NCBI GenBank assembly: GCA_002862085.1
Contig: PKCK01000010.1
Location: 1 to 64,000 of the forward strand
DNA: 64,000 nt
From: Planctomycetota bacterium
GTDB lineage: Bacteria > Planctomycetota > UBA1135 > GCA-002686595
Reading direction: 5' to 3'
The notes under the pieces are model-generated. The model saw only the letters and a program-made list of their open reading frames with translations, ran no database searches and was not told where the DNA came from. The translations under genes and the position numbers were made by a program. Positions 46,375-56,817 of the stretch are shown piece after piece (the first letter of the stretch is position 1; each line of letters opens with the position of its first letter).

Positions 46375-47355
46375 TCAGCGGCCGAGCAGTCCCGCGACCT
46401 CGGTCGCGTGGTAGGTGAGGATCACGTCCGCGCCCGCGCGCTTGATGCCCAGGAGGCTCTCGAGCGCCACGGCCTCGCGGTCGAGCCAGCCCGATCGCGC
46501 GGCGGCCTCGATCATCAGGTACTCGCCCGAGACCTGGTAGGCGGCCACGGGGAGCTGGGTGTGCTCGCGCACCGCCGCGATGACGTCGAGGTAGGGGCCC
46601 GCGGGCTTGACCATGACCATGTCGGCGCCCTCGCTCTCGTCGAGCATCAGCTCGCGGAGGGCCTCGCGCTGGTTGCCGGGGTCCATCTGGTACGTCTTCT
46701 TGTCACCGGCCTTCGGCGCCGAGTCGAGGGCGCCGCGAAAGGGGCCGTAGAAGGCGGAGGCGTACTTCGCGGTGTAGGACAGGATCGCGACCTCCTCGAA
46801 GCCCTCGCCGTCGAGGGCCTCTCGGATCGCGGCGACGCGGCCGTCCATCATGTCGCTGGGCGCGATGACGTCGGCGCCGGCGCGGGCCTGGACGAGGGCC
46901 TGGCGGCAGAGGATCTCGACCGTCTCGTCGTTCAGGATCCGCCCGTCCTCGGCGACGACGCCGTCGTGGCCGTCGCTGCTGTAGGGGTCGAGGGCCACGT
47001 CGGTGATCAGCGCGAGCTCGGGCATGCGCTCCTTGAGCGCGCGCAGCGTCCGGGGGATGAGGCCGTCCTCGTTGGCGACCTCGGTCCCGCGGGAGTCCTT
47101 CAGCTCGTCGGCGATCTTGGGGAACAGCACGACCGCGCGGACGCCCGCCTCGAGGGCGCGCTCAGCGGCGCCGAGCAGGCCGTCGGGGGACCAGCGCGTC
47201 TGGCCCGGCAGGGACTCGAGCGGCGTGTCCTCGGCGTCGGCGTGGAGGAACAGCGGCTGGACGAGGTCCGCGGCCGTGAGGACGGTCTCACGGGTGAGGT
47301 CGCGCAGGGCGGCGCTGCGCCGGTTGCGGCGCGGGCGGTGGATGGGCGGGAACAT
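46375..47355 (-). CDS. hemB: delta-aminolevulinic acid dehydratase (porphobilinogen synthase)
   Basis: The 326-residue enzyme joins two aminolevulinate molecules into porphobilinogen for heme and B12 synthesis. The two active-site lysines are K197 (SYTAKYASAFYGPFR) and K250 (MVMVKPAGPYLD). The usual zinc-binding cysteines are replaced by aspartates in DVALDPYSSDGHDG, so it is the magnesium-type enzyme. The ATG at 47355 is chosen over 47382 because a TACACT box lies 9 nt before it. It is followed closely by maf on the other strand. Confidence 0.96.
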   Translation of the reverse strand: MFPPIHRPRRNRRSAALRDLTRETVLTAADLVQPLFLHADAEDTPLESLPGQTRWSPDGLLGAAERALEAGVRAVVLFPKIADELKDSRGTEVANEDGLIPRTLRALKERMPELALITDVALDPYSSDGHDGVVAEDGRILNDETVEILCRQALVQARAGADVIAPSDMMDGRVAAIREALDGEGFEEVAILSYTAKYASAFYGPFRGALDSAPKAGDKKTYQMDPGNQREALRELMLDESEGADMVMVKPAGPYLDVIAAVREHTQLPVAAYQVSGEYLMIEAAARSGWLDREAVALESLLGIKRAGADVILTYHATEVAGLLGR

Positions 47356-47364
47356 GGGCGTCCA

Positions 47365-47370
47365 AGTGTA
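47365..47370 (-). promoter_or_regulatory. -10-like TCTACACT box 9 nt before hemB
   Basis: TCTACACT on the minus strand is followed by nine bases and the ATG at 47355, so the hemB mRNA would be nearly leaderless. It supports the shorter start. Confidence 0.5.
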
Positions 47371-47468
47371 GATGCCTCGCACGCGCCAGGCGCTCCGCAG
47401 CGGCGCGAGCCCGCGAACCCGGGCGAATCGCCAGGGCGCGCGGGCTCGCGATGGGGCGGCAGTGCCCC

Positions 47469-48392
47469 TCAGCGAGACCAGGTGGTGCTCGCGAAGGCGT
47501 CGTGGCCGTGAATGCTCTCGTAGTTGCGGGCATGCACCTTGAACCAGGTGATGCGCTCATCCTCGATCAGGCGGGAGGCGACGCCGCGAACCATGTCCTC
47601 GACGAAGACGGGGTTCTCGTAGGCCTCCATGGTCACCCAGCGCTCGTCGGGCCGCTTCAGGACCGGGTAGATCCGGCACGAGGCGCTCTCCTCGGCCGCA
47701 TCGATGATCTCGCCGGTCGGAACGGTGACGGGCACGCCGTGATCGTCCTTGCGGGTCCGGATCTCGACGGTCAGCGTGCCGCGCTGGTTGTGCGCGCCGT
47801 ACTCGCTGATCTCCTTGCTGCAGGGGCAGAGGCTGGTGACGGTCACGGCGACCTTCTGGACGAGGTCGATCTCCTCGCCGTCGATGTTGGCCACGAAGCC
47901 GCAGTCGACGTCGGCCATTCCCTTCGCCTTCGAGACGGGAGCCTCGCGCTCGAGGAACATCGTGAAGTCCATCACGACCCGCGCTTCCGCGGATTCGAGT
48001 CGTTCCTGGACGGCGCGGAGGGTGTCCACGACGCTCTTCGGCCCCAGGGGCTGCTCGTTCTCCCGCAGGATCTGGAGGAAGCGGCTCATGTGCGTGCCCT
48101 TCGACTCGGCGGGCACCGCGACGCTCATCTCGAGGTCGACGACGGTCGGGCGTGCCACGCCCTGGGGGTCGATCGCCATCGCGGGGTAGCGGACGCCGGC
48201 CACGCCGGCGGCGTCGAGCTTGATGCCACGCGTGTCGCCGCGGGCTTGCACGTCCTCGATCGGAGTGCTGGAGATCTTGTCGGGCCGCTCCGATGTTTCG
48301 GAGAGGCGGCGAGGGTCGATGGCAGTTCGCGAGGAAGTTGCCTGGGCCTCCGCGCGCGTGGGCGCGGCGGCAAGGTCGTTGTCCTTGTACAT
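47469..48392 (-). CDS. folE2: GTP cyclohydrolase FolE2 (type IB)
   Basis: The 307-residue enzyme converts GTP to dihydroneopterin triphosphate, the first step of folate and queuosine-type pathways. It has the FolE2 signature SLCPCSKEISEYGAHNQRG; the cysteine in this loop is the conserved metal/active residue. FolE2 replaces the zinc-dependent FolE in many bacteria and works with other metals, useful in zinc limitation. The ATG at 48392 (MYKDND) gives a normal family length; the frame is open 46 codons further upstream without homology. No zinc-regulated operator (Zur box) was recognised. Confidence 0.95.
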   Translation of the reverse strand: MYKDNDLAAAPTRAEAQATSSRTAIDPRRLSETSERPDKISSTPIEDVQARGDTRGIKLDAAGVAGVRYPAMAIDPQGVARPTVVDLEMSVAVPAESKGTHMSRFLQILRENEQPLGPKSVVDTLRAVQERLESAEARVVMDFTMFLEREAPVSKAKGMADVDCGFVANIDGEEIDLVQKVAVTVTSLCPCSKEISEYGAHNQRGTLTVEIRTRKDDHGVPVTVPTGEIIDAAEESASCRIYPVLKRPDERWVTMEAYENPVFVEDMVRGVASRLIEDERITWFKVHARNYESIHGHDAFASTTWSR

Positions 48393-48795
48393 ATTGACAC
48401 AGGGTTCGGCGGGACCGTCGCGATGGAGGCGCGATCCCGGCCGTTCCGGAACGCGGGCGCCCGGTGCCCGACCGGGCTCCGTGGGCGTCTTGAAGCGCCC
48501 TGGAGCGTGGACCCTCGCGGGGTGAAACACGCGAGAGGGGTCTTAACCGGGGCCGAAGAGTCGGCCAAGTGGCCCGCGGCGGTGAGCAGCGAGCGGGCCC
48601 GAGTATGAAGCGGGTCCGGGAACTTTCCACCCGGTTTCGGGGCCCGAAGGGCCCCGCTCGTGCCGCAAGGGACATTCCGGGCCACACGACTCCGTAAATG
48701 CGTTAGGTATCGGCGCCGCCGGCCCCGTCCCCTCCTCGATACGTCGTGGAGCGAGCCGTCCGGGCGCTTCACCCACTCGTCAACACCGCTCTCGT
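48393..48795. other. intergenic region between divergent folE2 and topA
   Basis: These 403 nt carry the divergent control regions. I see AT-richer patches at about 48543-48550 and 48691-48711 (CGTAAATGCG, TTAGGTATCGG) that may hold promoter elements, but nothing that I can assign. No folate or other riboswitch was recognised. Confidence 0.4.
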
Positions 48796-51498
48796 ATGTC
48801 CAAGACCCTCGTCATCGTCGAGTCGCCGACGAAGGCCAAGACCCTCAAGAAGTTCCTTGGGAAGGACTACGTGGTGGAGTCGAGCGTGGGTCACATCCGG
48901 GACCTGCCGAAGAACGCCGCGGAGATCCCCGCGAAGCTGAAGAAGGAGGCGTGGTCCAGGCTCGGCGTGAACGTCGAGGAGGACTTCACCCCGCTCTACA
49001 TCGTCCAGCCCGAGAAGCGGCAGAAGATCAAGGAGCTCAAGGCGAAGCTCGAGGGGGTCGACCGCATCCTGCTGGCGACGGATGAGGATCGCGAGGGCGA
49101 GGCGATCTCCTGGCACCTGGTGGAGGTGCTCAAGCCGAAGGTCCCGTACCAGCGGATGGTGTTCCACGAGATCACCAAGAAGGCGATCCTCGAGGCCCTG
49201 AACGAGACCCGCGAGATCGACAGTGACCTCGTCGAGGCCCAGGAGAGCCGCCGGGTCCTCGACCGCCTCTACGGCTACGAGGTCTCGCCGATCCTCTGGA
49301 AGAAGATCAAGCCGCGCCTGTCCGCCGGCCGCGTCCAGAGCGTCGCCACCAAGATCCTCGTGGACCGGGAGCGCGCCCGCATGCGCTTCGTCCGCGCCGA
49401 GTACTGGGATCTCTCCGCCCGCTTCACGCCAACCACCGGCGAGGGCAAGGGCAAGGAGTTCGACGCGCGCCTCACGACCCTCGGCGGCAAACGCGTCGCG
49501 AGCGGCAAGGACTTCGACCCCGACACCGGCAAGCTCAAGCGCGACGACGTCGAGCTGCTCAGCGCGGCCTCTGCGACGGAGCTGAAGGCGAAGCTGGAGG
49601 CCGGGGAGTTCACGATCCTCTCCGCCGAGGAGAAGCCCTTCTCGAAGAGCCCGGCCGCGCCCTTCACGACCTCGACGCTGCAGCAGGAGGGCAACCGCAA
49701 GCTCCGCTTCGACGCGAAGCGCACCATGCGCGCCGCGCAGCGCCTGTACGAGAACGGCTTCATCACCTACATGCGGACGGACTCCGTCACGCTGTCGACC
49801 CAGGCGGTCGAGCTGACCCGCGCGGCCATCACCGAGACCTACGGCGGTGAATTCGTCCCGGACGAGCCGCGCCTCTACAAGGGCAAGTCCCAGAACGCCC
49901 AGGAGGCCCACGAGGCCATCCGCCCCGCGGGAGAGGCGATCGCGCCGGTGTCCGAGATCCGCAAGGCGCTCGGGGAGGACGAGGCGAAGGTCTACGAGCT
50001 GATCTGGATGCGCACCCTCGCGTGCCAGATGAAGGACGCCAAGGGCCGCCGGATGGTTCTCAAGGTCGGCGACAAGGACGGCTCGATCCAGGCGGTCTTC
50101 CAGGCCAGCGGGAGCGTCATCGACTTCCCCGGCTTCCTCCGCGCCTACGTCGAGGGCTCCGACGACCCCGACGCCGCGCTCGCGGACAAGGAGACGATCC
50201 TCCCGCCGGTGGCGCAGGGCGACGACGCGCGCGCCAGCGCCCTCGACGCCGAGGAGCATCACACCACGCCGCCCGCGCGCCTCACGGAGGCGACCCTGGT
50301 CAAGACCCTCGAGGAGGAGGGCATCGGCCGGCCGAGCACCTACGCGTCGATCATCGACACGATCCTGCGGCGCGACTACACGTTCAAGAAGGGCTCCGCC
50401 CTCGTCCCCACCTTCACCGCCTTCGCGGTCGTGTCGCTCATGGAGCAGCACATGGGACACCTGATCGACCCCAGCTTCACGGCGAAGATGGAGTCGAACC
50501 TCGACGCGATCTCGCGCGGCGACGACGAGCGGCTGCCCTACCTGCGCAAGTTCTACGACGAGGGCTTCGAGCGCGCGCCGGGTCTGCGTCCGCTCCTCGA
50601 CAAGAAGGTCGAGGACATCGACGCACGGACGGTCTGCTCGATCTCCATCGGCAAGAGCAGCCAGGACGAGGACCTGATCGTCCGGGTCGGCCGCTACGGG
50701 CCCTTCATCCAGTGCGGCGAGCGCACCGCGCCGATCCCCGCCGAGACCGCACCGGACGAGATCACCGCGGCCTTCGCCGAGCAGCTCATCGAGGACAAGG
50801 CCAAGGGCGACGAGCCCCTCGGCGTCCATCCCGAGTCCAACCTGCCGATCTTCGTCAAGACGGGCCGCTACGGCCCCTACGTGCAGCTCGGCGCGGCCGG
50901 CGACGGCAAGGAGAAGCCGAAGATGGTCTCCCTTCTCAAGGGGATGACCGTCGAGGACGTCGATCTCGAGATCGCGGTCGCGCTGGCCTCCCTGCCGCGC
51001 AGCCTCGGTGACGACGGCAACGGCGAGGAGATCCTCGCCTTCAACGGCCGCTACGGCCCCTACATCAAGCGCGGCGCGGACACCCGCAGCCTGACCGCGG
51101 ACGATCACCTCCTCTCGATCACCCGCGAGCGTGCCCTCGAGCTGCTCGCCCAGGAGAAGCCGGGTCGAGGTCGCGCCGCCGCGCCCGAGCCGATCAAGGT
51201 CTTCAAGGACGTGGAGGATCTGGACGGCGGGGAGATCAAGCTGCTCAAGGGCCGCTACGGCCCCTACGTGAGCGACGGCGAGGTCAACGCCTCTCTGCCG
51301 AGGGACTTCGAGAACCCCGAGTCGATCACCGAGTCCTTCGCCCTCGAGCTGCTGGAGATCCAGCGAGAGAAGAAGGGGAAGAAGAAGGCCAAGAAGAAGG
51401 CCGCCAAGAAGAAGGCGTCGAAGAAGGCCACCAAGAAGGCGCCCTCGCGCAAGAAGGCCGCGGCGAAGGACGACGACGCCGCAGCGGACGACGAGTGA
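48796..51498 (+). CDS. topA: DNA topoisomerase I
   Basis: The 900-residue type IA topoisomerase relaxes negative supercoils. The TOPRIM domain is at the start (TLVIVESPTKAKTLKKFLGK, acidic ATDEDREGEAI) and the active-site tyrosine is Y325 in GFITYMRTDSV. The C-terminal part (about 600-860) consists of several short repeated beta units ending GRYGP(Y/F)I/V, instead of the usual zinc-finger cysteines; the final 40 residues are Lys/Ala-rich, as in other bacteria with basic TopA tails. Its stop overlaps the GTG start of the downstream EEP gene (GTGA). Confidence 0.96.
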   Translation: MSKTLVIVESPTKAKTLKKFLGKDYVVESSVGHIRDLPKNAAEIPAKLKKEAWSRLGVNVEEDFTPLYIVQPEKRQKIKELKAKLEGVDRILLATDEDREGEAISWHLVEVLKPKVPYQRMVFHEITKKAILEALNETREIDSDLVEAQESRRVLDRLYGYEVSPILWKKIKPRLSAGRVQSVATKILVDRERARMRFVRAEYWDLSARFTPTTGEGKGKEFDARLTTLGGKRVASGKDFDPDTGKLKRDDVELLSAASATELKAKLEAGEFTILSAEEKPFSKSPAAPFTTSTLQQEGNRKLRFDAKRTMRAAQRLYENGFITYMRTDSVTLSTQAVELTRAAITETYGGEFVPDEPRLYKGKSQNAQEAHEAIRPAGEAIAPVSEIRKALGEDEAKVYELIWMRTLACQMKDAKGRRMVLKVGDKDGSIQAVFQASGSVIDFPGFLRAYVEGSDDPDAALADKETILPPVAQGDDARASALDAEEHHTTPPARLTEATLVKTLEEEGIGRPSTYASIIDTILRRDYTFKKGSALVPTFTAFAVVSLMEQHMGHLIDPSFTAKMESNLDAISRGDDERLPYLRKFYDEGFERAPGLRPLLDKKVEDIDARTVCSISIGKSSQDEDLIVRVGRYGPFIQCGERTAPIPAETAPDEITAAFAEQLIEDKAKGDEPLGVHPESNLPIFVKTGRYGPYVQLGAAGDGKEKPKMVSLLKGMTVEDVDLEIAVALASLPRSLGDDGNGEEILAFNGRYGPYIKRGADTRSLTADDHLLSITRERALELLAQEKPGRGRAAAPEPIKVFKDVEDLDGGEIKLLKGRYGPYVSDGEVNASLPRDFENPESITESFALELLEIQREKKGKKKAKKKAAKKKASKKATKKAPSRKKAAAKDDDAAADDE

Positions 51499-52283
51499 AG
51501 CCCTGGCGAACCGACGCCGTCCCCGTCGGTGCCTTCACCGCCGACGCGCCCGGCGCGCTCGACCTCGACGCGGGACTGACGCTCCTCAGCTGGAACGTCC
51601 ACAAGGGCCGCCACGCGCGCCTCGACGCCGAGCTCGGCCGCCTCTGCGAGGGGCACCGACCCGATCTCGTCGCGCTCCAGGAGAGTCGCGAGAACATCGC
51701 GCTGCCGTCCGGGTACGCGGGTCACGAGGGCACCAGCTTCCGCCGCGGCGCCCTCGGCGCGCGCGAGGGCGTCATGACCCTGTCACGCGTCGCTCCCCGC
51801 GCCGTCCATCGCGTGCGATCCTCGGAGCGCGAGCTGTTCCTCGCCACTCCCAAGGCCGCGCTGATCACCCTCTACGCGACCCTCGACGGGTCCATGTTGT
51901 GCCTGCTGAACGTGCACGGGCTGAACTTCGACCCCTCGGGCGGCCAGCTCCGCCGCCAGCTCGACGACCTCGCCCGCGCCGTGGATCAGCTCGACGGGCC
52001 GCTGCTCGTCGCCGGCGACCTGAACGCCTGGAACGCAGCGCGAGAAGAAGCCGTGCGCGAGCTCGTCGGCCGCCTCGGCCTCGGCGAGGTGCGCGTCGAC
52101 TTCCCCGGCGGGACCAAGGGGCGGGCTCCGGGCGAGAAGGTCGCCAAGGCCCTCGGGATCGACTCGAAGCTCCACCTCGATCGCGTCTACGCGCGGGGGC
52201 TTCGCGCGCGCACCGCGCACTGGGGCGAGGACTGCGACGCGTCGGATCACGTTCCGCTGATCGTCCACCTCGCGCGCCACTGA
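51495..52283 (+). CDS. endonuclease/exonuclease/phosphatase family protein
   Basis: The 262-residue protein has the EEP fold motifs: SWNVHKGR (Asn), ALQESREN (Glu), GDLNAWN (Asp-Asn) and a closing SDHVPLIVH (Asp-His). The fold covers DNA-repair nucleases, sphingomyelinase-like phospholipases and inositol phosphatases; the absence of a signal peptide favours an intracellular role. The GTG start overlaps the topA stop by 4 nt, so it is translationally coupled, which suggests a DNA-related substrate. That last step is inference. Confidence 0.8.
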   Translation: MKPWRTDAVPVGAFTADAPGALDLDAGLTLLSWNVHKGRHARLDAELGRLCEGHRPDLVALQESRENIALPSGYAGHEGTSFRRGALGAREGVMTLSRVAPRAVHRVRSSERELFLATPKAALITLYATLDGSMLCLLNVHGLNFDPSGGQLRRQLDDLARAVDQLDGPLLVAGDLNAWNAAREEAVRELVGRLGLGEVRVDFPGGTKGRAPGEKVAKALGIDSKLHLDRVYARGLRARTAHWGEDCDASDHVPLIVHLARH

Positions 52284-52315
52284 TCGTGCTCCCCCTCGTG
52301 CCGCGCGCGCTCGGT

Positions 52316-52321
52316 TACTCT
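52316..52321 (+). promoter_or_regulatory. -10-like GTTACTCT box 7 nt before the aminotransferase
   Basis: TACTCT is followed by GCGACCC and the ATG at 52329. The spacing predicts a leaderless mRNA. The same hexamer is used before the GH16 gene. Confidence 0.5.
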
Positions 52322-52328
52322 GCGACCC

Positions 52329-53507
52329 ATGCGGCACGAGCACTGGACGCTCCATCCGGAGGTCACCTTCCTCAACCACGGGTCCTTCGGCGCGACCCCG
52401 CGGGTGGTCCTGGAGGAGCAGCGTCGGCTCCGGGACGCCCTCGAGCGCGAGCCTCTGCGATTCCTCGCGCCGGAGCGCGACCTCGAGCCCAAGCTCGACG
52501 CGGCCCGCGAGCGCCTCGCCGGGCTGATCGGCGCGCGCAGCGAGGACGTCGCGATCGTCCGCAACGCCACCGACGGCTGCAACGCGGTGCTGCACTCCTT
52601 CCCCTTCTCCGAGGGGGACGAGATCGTGATCACCGATCATGGCTATCGCGCGTGCAACAACGCCGCGGCCCACGCCGCCGAGCGCGCCGGCGCGCGGGTG
52701 CGCGTCGCGCAGATCCCCTTCCCGCTAGTCGGTCCCGACGAGGTCGTCGGTGCCATCGCCGCGGCCTGCACGGACCGGACGCGGCTGATCCTCGTCGACC
52801 ACGTCACGAGCCCCACGGCGCTCGTGCTGCCCATCGCCGACATCGTGAGAGACGCCCATGCCCGCGGCATACGCGTCCTCGTCGACGCCGCCCACGCGCC
52901 CGGGATGTTGCCCATGGACGTCGCCGCCAGCGGAGCCGACTACACCACCGGCAACCTGCACAAGTGGCTCTGCTGCCCCAAGGTCGCCGGCTTCCTCCAC
53001 GTCCGGGAGGAGCATCAGGGGACGGTGCGTCCGACGACGATCAGCCACGCGGCCACGGCTGCGAGGCCCGGCCGGTCGCGCTTCCTCGCGGAGTTCGACT
53101 GGACCGGCACCTTCGATCCGACGCCGTTCCTCTGTCTGCCGCGCGCTCTGGACTTCCTGTCCTCGCTGCGCCCCGGCGGGCTCGAGGCCCACATGGCAGC
53201 GAACCACGCCCTCGCCGTCGACGGCGCTCGCGTCGTGCGCGCGGCCCTCGGCGTCGAGGGTCCGGCGCCCGACTCCATGCTGGGTTCCATGGCGACGCTT
53301 CCCCTCCCCGACGGGCCGCCCGCGCCCGAGGGACGCACCGATCTGCTCCAGCAGCGCCTCTTCGAGCATCACCGGATCGAGGTGCCGATCGCGCACTGGC
53401 CGGTCCCGGGCAAGCGCTGGGTGCGCATCTCCGCCCAGGCGTTCAACGAGAACGAGGACTACGAGCGGCTGGCTGCGGCCCTCGTGGAGGAGCTCGGCGC
53501 CGGCTGA
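52329..53507 (+). CDS. class V aminotransferase (isopenicillin N epimerase-like)
   Basis: The 392-residue PLP enzyme has LNHGSFGATPRVVLEEQ at the N-terminus, a cofactor-binding VDAAHAPGM (D186, H189) and the Schiff-base lysine K212 in GNLHKWLCC. This combination is seen in the isopenicillin N epimerase-like/cysteine desulfurase-like branch of class V aminotransferases. The exact reaction is unclear: the family covers epimerases, desulfurases and transaminases. It has its own near-leaderless promoter box. Confidence 0.85.
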   Translation: MRHEHWTLHPEVTFLNHGSFGATPRVVLEEQRRLRDALEREPLRFLAPERDLEPKLDAARERLAGLIGARSEDVAIVRNATDGCNAVLHSFPFSEGDEIVITDHGYRACNNAAAHAAERAGARVRVAQIPFPLVGPDEVVGAIAAACTDRTRLILVDHVTSPTALVLPIADIVRDAHARGIRVLVDAAHAPGMLPMDVAASGADYTTGNLHKWLCCPKVAGFLHVREEHQGTVRPTTISHAATAARPGRSRFLAEFDWTGTFDPTPFLCLPRALDFLSSLRPGGLEAHMAANHALAVDGARVVRAALGVEGPAPDSMLGSMATLPLPDGPPAPEGRTDLLQQRLFEHHRIEVPIAHWPVPGKRWVRISAQAFNENEDYERLAAALVEELGAG

Positions 53508-53552
53508 GAGGTCGGCGCAGAGCCTCCCCCGGAGCTTCGCGGCGATCCCGTG

Positions 53553-53558
53553 TACCTT
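53553..53558 (+). promoter_or_regulatory. -10-like TACCTT box before the iminopeptidase-like gene
   Basis: TACCTT lies 64 nt before the ATG at 53623, so a normal leader is expected. No start codon in frame lies close to the box. Confidence 0.3.
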
Positions 53559-53622
53559 CGGCGCTCGTCTCCTCCTGGCCGGCCGGCTCCGCCGGCGGCC
53601 GCTCCGATGCCGCGCTGATCCC

Positions 53623-54897
53623 ATGCTTCGTCTCGACGGACTGGTCCTCGTCGACCACACCTTCCAGCTCCCCCTCGACCACGACGGGGCGGAGGCGGGC
53701 GAGATCGAGGTCTTCGCGCGGGAGGTGCGTGCGTCGGACGAGGGCGCGGAGGAGCGGCCGTGGCTCGTCTACCTCCAGGGCGGGCCTGGCTTCGAGAGCC
53801 CGCGACCCATGGGGAAGGAGGGCTGGATCGGGAAGGCCGTGGATCGCTACCGCGTCCTCCTCCTCGACCAGCGCGGCACCGGCCGGAGCACGCCGCAGAC
53901 GGTGAGCACGATCACCGCGGCGGGGGACGCGGCGGCCCAGGCCCGGCACCTCGCCCGCTTCCGAGCGGACTCGATCGTGCGAGACTGCGAGCGCATTCGC
54001 GAGGCGCTCGGGATCGAGCGGTGGACGCTCCTCGGCCAGAGCTTCGGCGGCTTCTGCGCGGTCCACTACCTCTCGAGCGCGCCCGACGGTCTCGCCGGCG
54101 TGATGATCACCGGTGGGCTTCCCGGTCTCGACGTCCATGCGGACGACGTCTACCGCCGGACGTTCCCCCTGACCGCCGCGAAGAACCGCGCGATGGAGGA
54201 GCGCTTCCCCGCGGCGGCGGCCAACGCCCTCGCGATCCATCGGCGGCTGGCCGAGGGAGGCGTGCGGCTACCCTCGGGGGATCCGCTGACGCCGGAGCGC
54301 TTCCAGGCGCTCGGCCTGCAGCTCGGATTCTCCCGCGGTGCCACGGAGCTGCACTTCCTGATGGAGCGCGCCTTCGAGGCCGGCAATTCCGAGCTGACCC
54401 GCTCGTTCCTGCGAGGCGTGGAGAACCTCTACTCCTTCGACACCAACCCCTTCTACGCGCTGATCCACGAAGCCTGCTACGCCCAGGGCGCTGCGACGGC
54501 GTGGGCGGCGCAGCGGGTGCGGGCCGAGTTCCCCGGTTTCGATGCGCGGGCCGCGCTCGCCGAGGGCCGCGCGCCCTCGTTCACCGGTGAGATGGTCTTC
54601 CCCTGGGTCTTCGAGCAGTTCGGCGTCCTGCGGTCCCTCCGCGAGGCGGCGGATCTCGTGGCCGCGCGGACGGACTGGCCGCGCCTCTACGACGAGGCCC
54701 AGCTCGCGCGCAACGAGGTGCCCGTCTCGGCGCTCGTCTATCACGACGACATGTTCGTCCCCACCGACCTCTCTCTGCAGACGGCGGATCGGATCCGTGG
54801 TGCCCGGGCGTGGGTCACCAACGAGTTCGAGCACGACGGGCTGCGCTCGAAGGGCGGGGAGATCTTCGAGCGGCTCCAGGAACGACTGGACGCCTGA
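53623..54897 (+). CDS. proline iminopeptidase-like alpha/beta hydrolase
   Basis: The 424-residue protein (family S33) has LVYLQGGPGFESPR (oxyanion GGPG, 53-56), LLLDQRGTGRST and the nucleophile GQSFGG (S140), all typical of proline iminopeptidases/prolyl aminopeptidases. The later Asp and His positions (YHDDMFVPTDLS; EFEHDGLRSKG) complete the triad. It removes N-terminal proline from peptides in most family members. There is no signal peptide. Confidence 0.87.
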   Translation: MLRLDGLVLVDHTFQLPLDHDGAEAGEIEVFAREVRASDEGAEERPWLVYLQGGPGFESPRPMGKEGWIGKAVDRYRVLLLDQRGTGRSTPQTVSTITAAGDAAAQARHLARFRADSIVRDCERIREALGIERWTLLGQSFGGFCAVHYLSSAPDGLAGVMITGGLPGLDVHADDVYRRTFPLTAAKNRAMEERFPAAAANALAIHRRLAEGGVRLPSGDPLTPERFQALGLQLGFSRGATELHFLMERAFEAGNSELTRSFLRGVENLYSFDTNPFYALIHEACYAQGAATAWAAQRVRAEFPGFDARAALAEGRAPSFTGEMVFPWVFEQFGVLRSLREAADLVAARTDWPRLYDEAQLARNEVPVSALVYHDDMFVPTDLSLQTADRIRGARAWVTNEFEHDGLRSKGGEIFERLQERLDA

Positions 54898-54901
54898 ACC
54901 C

Positions 54902-56284
<1,383 letters not shown>

Positions 56285-56321
56285 GCCCCGCTGTTCGACG
56301 CTCCCCGCCGCCCCGATTCGG

Positions 56322-56759
56322 TCAACGCCCCCCGCCCGTTCCCTGGACGTGGACGACGATCTGACGGCGGTGGGGGGAGGTGCGGTGCTCGAAGAGATAC
56401 ACGCCCTGCCAGGTCCCCAGCGCGAGGCGCCCGTCGATGATCGGAATCGTCTCCGAGGTGCTCGTCACGGCCGTCCGCAGATGAGCGGGCATGTCGTCGG
56501 GTCCCTCGGCGTCGTGGCTGTAGCGCGGGTCGCCGTCGGGGGCGATGCGACCGAACCACTCGACGAGGTCCCGCGCCGCGCTGGGGTCGGCGTTCTCCTG
56601 GATGACCAGGCTCGCCGAGGTGTGACGGCAGAAGACGACGCAGAGGCCGGAGCGCGCGCCCGACTCTCCGGCGATGCGCGCGATCTCACCGGTGAGCTCG
56701 GTCAGGCCGCGGCCCCGGGTGGCGACCTCGAGGACCTCCTGGGCGTCGACGTGTTCCAT
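56322..56759 (-). CDS. YjbQ/UPF0047 family protein
   Basis: The 145-residue protein matches the YjbQ (secondary thiamine-phosphate synthase) family: CVVFCRHTSASLVIQENADP, DGDPRYSHDAEGPDDMPAHL, the LGTWQGVYLFEHR block and a short end. Members bind metal with conserved His and Asp and can form thiamine phosphate in vitro, but their main role is not settled. Only the ATG at 56759 fits the family length. It is divergent from the GNAT gene (58 nt). Confidence 0.88.
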   Translation of the reverse strand: MEHVDAQEVLEVATRGRGLTELTGEIARIAGESGARSGLCVVFCRHTSASLVIQENADPSAARDLVEWFGRIAPDGDPRYSHDAEGPDDMPAHLRTAVTSTSETIPIIDGRLALGTWQGVYLFEHRTSPHRRQIVVHVQGTGGGR

Positions 56760-56804
56760 GGGGCCATCATGGGGGATCGCACGGCGGGCGCGACCCTCGG
56801 CGCC

Positions 56805-56810
56805 TATCCT
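56805..56810 (+). promoter_or_regulatory. -10-like CCTATCCT box 7 nt before the GNAT gene
   Basis: TATCCT is followed by CTGCGCG and the ATG at 56818, again predicting a leaderless transcript. Confidence 0.5.
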
Positions 56811-56817
56811 CTGCGCG

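Noticed and set aside
48769..51108. Long open frame on the - strand opposite topA (about 780 codons)
   Set aside because: topA is certain from its motifs; the opposite frame has no recognisable domain and a skewed Leu/Arg/Asp composition.
53582..53596. GCCGGCTCCGCCGGC hairpin between the aminotransferase and iminopeptidase-like genes
   Set aside because: Only a 6-bp stem in sequence rich in GCC/GGC; such short palindromes are expected by chance here.
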